Source of the DNA: Melieria omissa
Taxonomy: Eukaryota > Arthropoda > Insecta > Diptera > Ulidiidae
Direction: 5' to 3'
Length of the DNA: 64,000 nucleotides
NCBI GenBank assembly: GCA_963971225.1
Contig: OZ020269.1
Span: 20,396,921 to 20,460,920, forward strand
A model generated the notes under the pieces. The model saw only the letters and a program-made list of their open reading frames with translations, did not search any database and was not told the origin of the DNA. Shown here in pieces: positions 11,724 through 22,116 of the stretch; the first letter of the stretch is position 1, and each line of letters opens with the position of its first letter. The translations under genes were made by a program, and so were the position numbers.

Positions 11724-14700
11724 GCAGCTGCTCGCCGATACTCTGATTGTGTTCTTTTGCCTAACCGCAACTATGTAATTGTGGCATTTTTCGGCGGGGG
11801 CAGTGCCGGCGCGAGCGCGTGATTTGACGGCGCGTCGGCCACGCCACCGCCATCGGCATCGGTATCGGCGCCGCTATTGGTACCGCAATTAGTGTCGACG
11901 TCGTCATTAGCTGCCTCCTCGGTGTCTGTTTGCGCGCTCGCACGCTCGAGCGATCGCTTGATTGGAATTCGGAATCCCCACGGAAGTCGCTCAGGCACGG
12001 CAAGCCTCGCAATACAATGGGCCTGTGAGCGTCGTACCTACTCGCACTTGTCGGAAAGCTACAAAATTTGAAAGCTATTAAGCGCCGCGCACTTGGCGGG
12101 CATGAATGGAAAATCCATGAATGAAGTTCTGTCTCATTGCATTCGCTCTAAGCGGGCGCATGGAATATTTCTGTGATTAGTGTAGCGTGTGGCGTTCGGA
12201 TCAGAGAGGCGGAACGCGATCAGCCCGCCAAAGGTGAACTTTCCTGTGTACTTTTGACGCGTGCTATTTTGCCGGGTTATGAGTCAATGGGTTCCGAATG
12301 CATTTGCGCCAAATTGCACTCTACTCGCAGCAGGTAATATTTCTGAAAAAATTCACACAAATTTGTAACCACAACCGAACACGTAATCAGTTTAATTGGT
12401 TCATTTGCGATATTTTTCCGCGACACACGGCGATCGCGTGAGTTTGGCTGCGCGTGCTGTAGAAAATTAGAAAATTAAGCCATCAACAAGTTAACGGAAC
12501 CAATTTATTAATTTTGATGAATCAAAAACGAAAAATAAGGCGACAACTGCAGTAAAAAGTTGCGCTCATCTGCTGTCGTGTTTCGGCAGTTTCAAATTGC
12601 AATTTGACAGTTGACATTAATTGATGGATTGTTGAATGAATGCAGACATCGCTTGACAAATTGTAGCCCGGCTAATGTTTTTGGCATTTTTTGTAATCGA
12701 AAATGTTTGACGATTTGTGTTTATTAATAGCCATAATTTCAATTAAGCAATTTTCTTACACAAGATCCGCACGGATTTCCCAAATAGTTTCACGTGATTT
12801 CCAAATAACACAGTTCATTTGGTCATTTTTCAGCGTTTCGCTTTTTTGGTTGTCTGCCCGTAACATTGGCAATTATTTCTTTTTGTTAATTCGAAGACAT
12901 GCATTTCTCCCGGTGCCTCGTGAAGCAACACACCGCTTAAAGCGTCTGAAGTCGCTTCATACTGGCCATTTCTTCTATTTAGAATCAAGTTTTTATACGT
13001 TTAACTGTATGCATCATGGGTTTTGTGTTTATATTAAAACAATGTGTCTTTTATTAGCTACGTTTTTTATCGATGCGCTAAATGAGTGTTCTTATGTTTT
13101 ATTTATATTTTATTTCAAACAAATACAAAACACAAGACCAAATTAATTAATCATGGTTCCGGGTGGTATATGTTAGGCTTGAATCCCCGACGAAACCTAG
13201 CAAAGACCAAAATATAGAAATAATAATTTGTTATTCAGTGGTTGCCTTCTTACCAAGATATGGCAAACTTCTGAAAGTAAAATTGTCTGTGAAATAGTTT
13301 AAACTATAGATCCATCTCATCCGTATACAAATTTAATCCCTTAAAACGTAGCTGATGTCTTTAGCTTTCATAAACGGGGCCAATCTCCCTGCTATTCTTA
13401 AGGCTGGAAGAGTATATCGTTGCGTAAGAATTACATGGACTGCATGGAAGGATCGGAATTATATGTTTTTACATATAAAAGAAATTTTAAGGGCAAAAAG
13501 CATTACCTGGTTAAAAAAACATTACCTGGTTAAAAAGCAACTCCTCATTTACCTCGTCCGGGGTAACATGGATAGTTGTAGGAAATTACACAGATATTTC
13601 AGCCAACTATTTATAAAATTATTATATATATGTAAGTATATATCTTTGAGTGTAGTATATGAATGTATGGGTATATGTTGGAGTATACCTTCTTTAACAA
13701 CACTTTTTGTTTTTAAAAAATTTTTTTGTTACTCATGAATAATGAAATCTTGATTTTGTTTCACGAAATATTATTCAAGTCATTATTAAGCTAAAGTAAA
13801 AACGTTTTTGCAACTAGAGGGTTAATTTGTTTATTTGTTTTTATTAAAGTTGAGATATTTAGGTCGACATTTGGCCCACGCTATCGATTTTTGACTAATT
13901 TGGAAAGAGAGTGATAGTGACATCACTGCTTTAACAGTTACAAAGTTCAAAATGAATGCGTATTGTCGTTGTGGTTTTTGCGATTGTGTTGATTGTGATG
14001 ATAAATTACCTTAAAGCGCAGACAAAACTAATTAAATTATTATGTAAATATATTTCCAGTTGTGCTTTGATTAGTTGAACTTTAAGCAAAAACATTATAA
14101 AAAACACACTAAAACATTATTTTAACTTCCTTTCTTTTTGTACTTCTGAACCGATTTAAAACATTTTTTCACTAGTAGAGAGAATTAGCGAGAGAAAACA
14201 TTAGTTTTCGTTATTTCCCCAATTTATAGTTTGGGCTTTAAAAGTATAATATTTATAGATTTTATCTAGCATATCCTACCTGTTATTTAGACATTTGTTA
14301 GATAACAATTTTTAGCTCACAAACTAAATTTATTAATTTTCATTTATGGATATAAAATTACTTAATTACTCAAAATAACTCTAACCCGCACACAAAGGCA
14401 AAGCTATTAGAATGTCACAGCTGATTGTTAATTCAGTTTTCATTAGCATTTTTGCTCAATTAGTAATCTGGCGAATTCGTAATATTTCCTAAACAACTAT
14501 TTTTGGCTTTTATGTATAAACCTTTAGAAAGTGCAAACCCGTTGCAAAAGCTTTCTGTTTGTAAGTGCAAGCAAAATGCGAAAAAGTAGTTGAGAACTGT
14601 GCGCAGTGTGGCCCACTCAATCGGCGACTTACTAATAACTTAAAATCACTAATGTGGGAATTTTCGTGTGACACAAGTTGTGTGGGCCACACAGCGAACA

Positions 14701-16090
14701 GCTGCCCATTGCGACGCCAAAATGAAGCCGCAACCGGCAACACGGTCACACTCACCCACGAATCCCAAATGGGGAATCACTCCGGCTGGGTTGTGAAGCG
14801 ACGCTAACATGTTGCCGGCACCGGTCGCAGCAATTCGCTACGAGTAACTACGCACACATTGAGGTAGTCAAATGTTTGATGTGCTGACTCGAGCCATTCC
14901 GCCAACTTTTTCGTTTTTGTTGTCTGCTCAAGTCGCGAACGGAAAAAGCCACGAAATTGTTGCTAGAATGACAGCAATTGAGGGCTTTTTCGGATTATCG
15001 AAAGTGTGCTGCATCATGATTCAAATCGGGCGCACGTAGCGTAGACTTTGGTTGGCTTTAACGTCACAGCGGCGCCGCGACCGAGCTGAATTCGCTGTTG
15101 CCTACAGGTGGCCGTGCCCACTTTTACTTATGTTCACAAGCACGACAGCTCATATGAGATGAGGGTGTGCGACTTGATGCTGTTGCTGTCATTGAACGCT
15201 TAGTACGAGCAGTGTTGCATGTTGGAAGGGAGCACGAGCCGGCTTGCACGTTGCGCTAGTAGAGCCGCCAATGCTTGAGAGTCCGAGCGGAGCTAGACAG
15301 CAGCGGACAGACAATGCGCGCCGCTGCACGATTACTTCTTGATAGCCGACTCACATTTGGTTGGTGCTCACACGCAGGCACATACATTTGTACATATGTG
15401 GTTCATTGGCCAAGTTCATTATCATCTCGCTTCCGTGAGTGCGGCCGGCAGCTGTGCTGCGCTGGTGTTCGTGTTAGGGGCCAGACGCTACTCGGTGCGG
15501 TGATTTTATTTTTGGACTATTACCGTTCACTAGTTTCCCCAGCAGTCTGCGCGCACAGCAGTCAAAGTTTCAAACAATACAGCTTGTAGATTGCTGCAAA
15601 ACTTTATTCGTAAGTATCTTTGAGCCAAATTATTGCAGCTGCCGTGGTGCCGTTACGCGATGGCTATGTCGATTGGTGTATTGGCTACTAGTGAGATGAG
15701 TCATTGTAGGCGTCACAGTGAAACAGTTTACGGCACTGGCCAACAGCGCCGTCGCACAGTTCGAAGTCGCTCGTTGTCGCTGTGGGCACTGGCGACGTCG
15801 GCATTGTTGCGGGCCCTCTTCGCCATCGTTGCCCACATTGTGAAGACTCGCACTTGACTACCGTTGTGTGTTGTTGCTTAACTTGTGTATTCACAATGAG
15901 TTGCGATTTTGTGTGGCCTCAAATCGCATTGCTGGATGCTGTGCGATCGTTTGCCTTTGCGTACCTACCCACCGGCCGGCAGACACAAACAAAACACACA
16001 ACCATTGACACATAAATATTAGGTTTTTGCCATATTGAACTTTCATTCACATGAGTGTGTGACTCGCGCAAGAAGCGCGCGATGACGTCG
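11724..16090. other. Long intergenic region between Tdc1 promoter and orphan gene
   Basis: No gene supported. 11.7-12.3 kb is relatively GC-rich and may hold Tdc1 upstream control sequence. 12.7-14.5 kb is AT-rich with non-coding open frames. 14.8-16.0 kb is GC-richer, with short frames lacking homology. A short imperfect repeat (ATTACCTGGTTAAAA, twice near 13503-13535) is visible. I saw no complete transposable element here. Confidence 0.4.
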
Positions 16091-16099
16091 TGCGTTAAA

Positions 16100-16200
16100 T
16101 ATAAAACTTTTGAGAAAATAGTTTAGCCGGTCACACTTCAAACTGTCTGCGGTTAGCTGAGAACACGAGACGAGGGCGAGGCACGAGGCTGGTAAAGCTT
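16100..16200 (+). promoter_or_regulatory. Candidate TATA promoter and 5' exon of the orphan gene
   Basis: TATAAAA at 16100-16106 is followed 31-33 bases later by TCACACT, an imperfect initiator, and at about 16190 by GGCTG|GTAAAG, a possible splice donor. A non-coding first exon spliced to just upstream of the ORF at 17.2 kb would be a normal fly arrangement. This is inference; no acceptor was proven. Confidence 0.35.
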
Positions 16201-17207
16201 AATTTTTGCAGCCGTTGTTTGAGCACTGTTGGTCGTGTTGTCGGTAATAATTTTAATAATCGTTTAAACTCTGTTTAATTGGAATTCACAATTTTTAATT
16301 AGATTATAACACTGTTTAACAAGATTCTGTTTTCTGTCTTCTTTTTTACAAAGTTCCTAAATGTATCTTTCCACTCTAGTGCTAAGCATAAATCAAACCA
16401 ATGATGTCGGTTATCATATCTCAAACTAATGGGTAACAGTTGCCCAAAGCATCGGTTTCAAACTTACAACGAATTTCGTAGATTTGAAAACAGTTTGTAA
16501 ATATATCGTTCACACAGATAATCATTTTTAAAGCACATGTATGTAACAGTCGCTAAAAGCATCAGCTTCGAATTTGCAATTCTGTCGTTTTTAAAGCATT
16601 TCAAATATTTCTCACCGACCAATTAATTGCTAACTAGTCAGTGTTGCTGTTGTTGTTGTTCGTCTCATCACAGACAGATCACTTGACAACTTTTAGTTTT
16701 TTCATCTTTCCTTTGCAAAATTTGAAGGCAGCCACACGCCGCGACGCGCATAATTTATGGGTTTTAAATGGTAATTACGTTCACATATTTCACCACATAT
16801 TGCAGCACATTTCGTTGCTCCCAAGTCCGCATATCAGCTGAATCATTGCAAAATAATTTTTGGTTTAGCTGTCGGTGGCGTTTGTTGTGATTCCGTGAAA
16901 TAGATTTGCATATTCTTCGCCCATTCAACATTTGGTTGTTTGAGTTTCGAACTTCCAGCCGTTTCATCAGCCGGCAATACTTGACATTCATTGCTGCCAT
17001 CTATGCTGATTGGAATTTTGTCTCAGTCTTGAAACCGTTTGTTTTCAAAATATTGCACAACAATTTTATAAATCAACATATTTCGTAGAACGTAAATGTT
17101 ATTTATTTGCAATCTGCAAAGCGAATAACTGCTGGCAATGCAGCAGTTTGTGTTGATGCATTGGTGAGCAGCATCCTTGTATCGCATATTTGACAATTAT
17201 TGAGGTT

Positions 17208-18908
17208 ATGGCAAACGTCGTTCGCAGGTTTTTATTCGGTTTTATGATTTTCTGTGTACGGTGGTTGGGCGGCGCAGCCCTGGAGTCCAAGACCACGCTG
17301 GATGCACGCGAGTGGCAAGGCTTCGTGAACGATTTGCGCGAGAGCTGGACGTCGCCCATAATGTATCTGCAGAAGCGCGGCTACCTGCCCAAGGGCACCG
17401 ATCATCTGCTGGGAGAAAAAATTAGTGAATTGCAAAAGGAAAATATGGGAGGCGGTGAATCGAGTGGCGGCGATGAAGACAAAAGTGCACTGGCCAGCGC
17501 CTCCGGCCAAAGTTATACTGATGTTGGTCCCATGGCGGGCATCAGCAACAGCAGTGATGTCAGCAACTCCGGCGGTAGCGCAAATAGCGCACTCGACAGC
17601 AGCAGTGGCAGTTCAAACAGTGTGCTGGATGGCACTGGCAGCGGTGCCATGGATAATGGCAGAATTCTGTATAGTAGTGGCGGCATTGATGGGCTGCCCA
17701 GTAGTGCTTTTGACTTGACCAAAAGTTTTGATGCTACACCACAGGGCGACAAAAGCACGTCCATTGAAGACAATATTGCGCCCATGTCCTCCAACGACAA
17801 TCTGGCGAGTGTTCGGGGCAATGGGGCCAAAAAGACCGAGCCCCAAAAGTTAGCACCGCAAAAGCAATCCCAACCACAAAACATGCAGAGTCAAAAGCAA
17901 CAGGGCCAGCAGCAGCAGCAGCGAACTCATTCGCAACAGCAGCACCAGCAGCAACAAACTCAGAAACAACAACAACAGCCACAACAACAGCAGCCCCGTC
18001 GGCCGCCTGGTTTCCTAAAGAAGTTACGAGACAAGTTTGCAGGACTTTTCAGTGGATCCAAGAAAGTGGACAGCGGCAAGCCAGCGTACAACTTTGATTT
18101 CAACAGTGATTTCGACAGGGACCTACTAAACGACCTCAACGTCGATGGCAACAGTTTCAGCGCGAATCCTGTCAATGGACAGTCTGCGGGCCAGAGGGAC
18201 TTGAGCAAAGCTTTGGATTTGAAGCGTTTTATCATGAACGCCAGGGACACGACGGCAAATGACTACAATGCAAAGGACCTCAGTACACGCGAATTGGCAA
18301 TGAATGATTTTAATCCGAAATATACACAGGATTTTGCGAGTTCAGCTTGGAAAGATGTTCAAGACCAGCGAGACTACAGTATGCGCGACTTGGACCTGAG
18401 GAGTTATAACGTAAAAGATTTCGATCCGAAAGATTTGGGCGCAAGGGACACGTTTGACTTTAGTGCAAACGGATTTCTTTTGAAAGATGCGCCTGCTAGC
18501 GATTTTGATATGCGCGATTTGGGCATGAAAGATTATGCAAAAGATTTTGGTGAAAGTCAGACGTTACTTAAGGAGACGCCGCTTAGCAATTACAATGTTA
18601 ACGACATGAGCTTGAAGGAGTTCAATGCAAAGGACACAGACTCAAAGGACTATAGTATAGATAATGCGGCAGGCAAAGACTTCACACTGGGCGACTCGTC
18701 GCTGAAAGAGCAGCGCTTGAGAGACGTGAACTCAGCACAACCCAGATATTTGACAAGAAGCAGCGAGCACTCAGACGATAAAGATTATGAAAAGCTGTTG
18801 GATAGAAACCTGGAGAAAGATCGCGAATTCACCAAAGCTGTCTTTGACGCGACCAGAAAAAACGCATTGTCCCATGAAAGTATGCAATCGAGTTCAATTA
18901 ACGAATAA
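17208..18908 (+). CDS. Orphan secreted Gln-rich/Asp-repeat protein, 566 aa
   Basis: One uninterrupted frame; an in-frame ATG lies at 17190, but the ATG at 17208 gives the better signal peptide (MANVVRRFLFGFMIFCVRWL, then GGAALES). Order from the 17208 Met: signal; a compact segment of about 50 residues (DAREWQGFVNDLRESW, YLQKRGYLPKG); a Ser/Gly/Asn-rich linker; a Gln tract of about 50 residues near 220-260; a cationic, probably amphipathic helix preceded by PRRPP (GFLKKLRDKFAGLFSGSKK, near residue 270); then about 240 residues of degenerate short repeats of the form x-x-K/R-D-Y/F/L (AKDL, MRDL, VKDF, ARDT, MKDY, LKEF). No Cys-rich or enzymatic domain. It is intronless and lies on the opposite strand between Tdc1 and Tdc2. 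I do not recognise the family. Codon use, GC content and a stop-free length of 572 codons argue for a real gene. Function unknown. Confidence 0.82.
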   Translation: MANVVRRFLFGFMIFCVRWLGGAALESKTTLDAREWQGFVNDLRESWTSPIMYLQKRGYLPKGTDHLLGEKISELQKENMGGGESSGGDEDKSALASASGQSYTDVGPMAGISNSSDVSNSGGSANSALDSSSGSSNSVLDGTGSGAMDNGRILYSSGGIDGLPSSAFDLTKSFDATPQGDKSTSIEDNIAPMSSNDNLASVRGNGAKKTEPQKLAPQKQSQPQNMQSQKQQGQQQQQRTHSQQQHQQQQTQKQQQQPQQQQPRRPPGFLKKLRDKFAGLFSGSKKVDSGKPAYNFDFNSDFDRDLLNDLNVDGNSFSANPVNGQSAGQRDLSKALDLKRFIMNARDTTANDYNAKDLSTRELAMNDFNPKYTQDFASSAWKDVQDQRDYSMRDLDLRSYNVKDFDPKDLGARDTFDFSANGFLLKDAPASDFDMRDLGMKDYAKDFGESQTLLKETPLSNYNVNDMSLKEFNAKDTDSKDYSIDNAAGKDFTLGDSSLKEQRLRDVNSAQPRYLTRSSEHSDDKDYEKLLDRNLEKDREFTKAVFDATRKNALSHESMQSSSINE

Positions 18909-20305
18909 AATAGTGTAGACTGACCCATTTGTCAGCTGACGACGTGGCGTTTTTATGAGTTATGATTTCGTGTGCTTCGAAACGGGCATTTCGCGGCGCT
19001 GTCACAGCACGCTGACAACCGGGCACATGTGCGCGGCTGTGTTGGAGGGTGTTGTGACGGCAAAATGTGCCGAAAGTCGCCCACGTGGTCCGATATAATC
19101 GCTTCGAAGAGTTCGTTGTTTATAGCGTGGTAAATGCTCGCCAGCCAGCGCCATCAGCTGCTGCAGGTAATACCAATGAAATATTTTGTTGTTGACTAAA
19201 AATAGATTTCATTCGAAGCGTAATCATCGCGATATATTTGTACGTATGCTTCAGCAGCGCCAAAAGAAAGTTCACAAAATTAGCTAAATTAATTGCGAGT
19301 GTGTGCGGAAGAATAACAAACATTGTGTTAATTTCAAATTTGCCAGGCATTTAGTGGCACGAGAACGAGAAGTTCCAAAAATGTTATATATGTATATGGA
19401 CTCATGGCGTGGAGATATGACGAACATAGCGAAGTCCCTCACACGGTCGATTTGCGTAATTAAAACGATTTTGAATTGTTTACGCTACGCGGATTCGCGA
19501 AAACAATGGCAACGTACGTACGTACATATGTCTATGGTTGATAGATGCCCGGGCCCACGTTGTGCGTAGTTGAAGAAGGTGTGATTTTTTCAAGTCGATG
19601 TTTATATAGTGTACTGTGTGCAGTGGATATTGCTGGAGGAGGGAGTGTTTGTTTGTATGTTTGACTGTTTGTTTGTTGATACTTTGTCGCTTTGATATTT
19701 CTGCTAACGATGCAGGTGACTGTGTACGCAATTGCTTTGAGGAAATTCCAGATAACAGATGTGGATTTTTATGCATACCAAGAAATTCATTTGAGTGTTT
19801 CGAAAATAGAAATTGCCAAATTTTGTTTAAAACAAATCAATTTGCTGTGCTTTACTTGGTTGGGGCTCTTGATCAGAACTTTAGGACAAACAAGGGCTTT
19901 ACTTGCAATTCAGGACCTCAAATAGTGTGACGCTTTAGGTATTCAAAACTACCTTCAATTCAATGATCACTTCAATGATTATAAGGCCCAACTTTTCAGT
20001 ACGTTGTCAAGGCTTCTCGTGAGCCTGGCAAATGCAGCAGTTGTTGAAATTCACTTCAATTAAATTACATGAAGGAATAAAAGTGCAGGTTGCATAGCCA
20101 ATAGTAGCGTTAGGTGCGACTACGACGGTTTTGTGCAGTAACAGCTGCACTATAACTTTCGGAAAAATGCCCTTTGTGAGTCCTTGCTTATTGGTGGTTC
20201 TCTCGACTGTATACGTTCAATAAATCAATTCGGCTTTGTAATGAAATTTTGAAAATTCCGCTGAGTCTTTCAGATGAGGGCAGATTTCCCAACCGTACTT
20301 ACATG
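18909..20305. other. Spacer downstream of the orphan gene
   Basis: Presumed 3' UTR near 18909-19100, then AT-rich sequence. Two overlapping frames at 19.6-19.9 kb read through the same stretch without homology. Nothing else recognised. Confidence 0.35.
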
Positions 20306-20307
20306 TA

Positions 20308-21237
20308 TAGGGTTTTCCAACAAGAGGTGTTATTTTGAATCACCCGGTATTTCGGTAGCTGACACTTTTTAAGCTTTTATTCTTTGACATTTGACAAGTA
20401 GAAACTACGCCATTACTAAAAATGGAACGATACACGCTTCAATAACGCATTGAAATTATTAAAATTCACTACAAAAATGCATGAAAATGATCCGGAATTC
20501 CATCGAAAAATCATCTTGACTGATGAGACCCATTTCCACCTCGGTTGCTACGTCAACAACAAAATTTTCGCATCTGGGGCTCGGAAAACCCAAGAGTTAT
20601 TGTTGAGAAGCCTCTCCATCCTCAACGTGTGACTGTTTGGTGCGGTTTATGGTCCGGCGGGGTCATTGGACTTACTTTTTCGAAAATGATGTTGGATCAA
20701 CAGTTACGGTGAATGGACTGCGCTATCGAGAGATGATTAATGATTTTTTATGGTCAGAGTTGGATGGTATTAATCTGGACAACGTTTACTTTCAACAAGA
20801 TGCCGCTACGTGCTACACAAGCAACGAAACCATTGCTCTTTTACGGGAAAAAGTTTCCGGACCATGTTATCTCTGGAAGAGGTAATCACAATTGGCCACC
20901 GAGATCTTGTGATTTAACACCTTGCGACTTCTTCCTTTGGGGCTACGTGAAAGATAAGGTGTACGCCAACAGCCCAGCGTCGATTGAAGACCTCAAAGAT
21001 AGAATTCGTGAGGCTATCGAGGACATAGGGCAGCCACTTTGCGATTTGGTTATGGAAAATTTTATGAAAAAGATATGGTCCTGTAAGCGTGGTCGTGGTT
21101 GCCGTTTGGCTGATGTTGTTTTTCATTATTAACAGCATACCTTCCTCTTTATTATGAACTAAACATCTGATCATTTATCTCAAAAAATGGCATTTTTCTT
21201 TGAATACCAAAATAACACCTCTTGTTGGAAAACCCAA
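20308..21237 (+). mobile_element. Mariner relic, DD41D (rosa-type), internally deleted
   Basis: About 930 bases bounded by near-perfect terminal inverted repeats (TAGGGTTTTCCAACAAGAGG at the left, complement at the right with one mismatch) and flanking TA duplications. It holds the C-terminal two-thirds of a Tc1/mariner transposase in broken frames: ILTDETHFHLG (first catalytic Asp), VYFQQDAATCYTSN (second), WPPRSCDLTPCDFFLWGY (third). Allowing for one extra base, 41 residues separate the second and third Asp. The N-terminal DNA-binding part is missing, and frameshifts and stops are present, so it is not autonomous. DD41D mariners are known from tephritids. Confidence 0.88.
20460..21130 (+). 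pseudogene. Broken DD41D mariner transposase
   Basis: Three frame segments (about 20450-20632, 20637-20885, 20740-21132) together read as the catalytic domain of a rosa-type mariner transposase. Stops and at least two frameshifts interrupt it, and the helix-turn-helix region is deleted. See the enclosing element for ends and motif order. Confidence 0.85.
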
Positions 21238-21239
21238 TA

Positions 21240-22116
21240 GTACGCCAGTGAAAAGTTGTTGCGTGTTTCGTCAACTATGTTCTAAACTTGCTATCTGATC
21301 CCTGAAATTTACGTATACAACATATATTACAGAACCTTCGGCATATCTAGATTGGACAAAAACCTAGACCCTAAAAAGTATTTTGCGGCGATCCCCTAGA
21401 GCTGGACGGTGGTATACAATGTGTTCTATCTGTTTTTTCCTTTCCTTCAAAAGTTAAATGTTAGGTGCAAGGTGTAGGCACAGTGTTCTGCGTTGATTCT
21501 AAATATCAGCTTCATAGAAGTACGACTAAGTGACAATATAAACCTTGACCTTTTAATAGATAATCTTGACATGACATGATACTGTTTTAGGACGATTCCA
21601 TGTCCCTTTAATCTCTTCTCTGAATTTATACATAGCGAGCAGAGAACGGACGATGTCAGTTCAACACCCTTTTTCACAAACTCTTCTCCGAGCTCATCCA
21701 ACCCATAGTAAAACTTTGGTTTGAAAAAGCAATCCAACAAATTCTCATTATCAACTTAAATTCAATTCAATTACTATACATTTTAGAAAAAAGTTTATAA
21801 CATTAACTTTTCTTCTTTATGGTTCTAAATTTTTGTAATTAAATACTAGATAAACACTTGAACTTAAAACTGAAAAAGTTGCGCCTATTTTTCACCATTG
21901 TTAATTGAAAGCACCCATAAAATATTAAATTTTCCAGACACATTAGAACTTGCATTTTAATTACACTTTATTGTTTGGAATTTTTTTTCATTTTTGCATT
22001 GGTATTCTCTAAACTTTTGCTAAGAGAACACGAAAAGGATTCAAATTGTTAATGTTTGCTAGCACTTTTTAATGTTTAGGTATTGTTTGCACAAACAGGA
22101 ATTCAAAGAGAGCAGT
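21240..22116. other. Spacer between mariner relic and Tdc2
   Basis: AT-rich. One minus-strand frame of 97 codons (21447-21740) has no family resemblance I can defend. The last part is presumably Tdc2 3' UTR on the minus strand. Confidence 0.35.

Noticed and set aside
12703..13146. 147-codon plus frame
   Set aside because: Phe/Ile-rich translation of AT-rich DNA with no homology, splice context or promoter.
15275..16015. Cluster of overlapping frames upstream of the orphan gene
   Set aside because: Several mutually overlapping frames on both strands, none with domain or compositional support; probably regulatory or UTR sequence.
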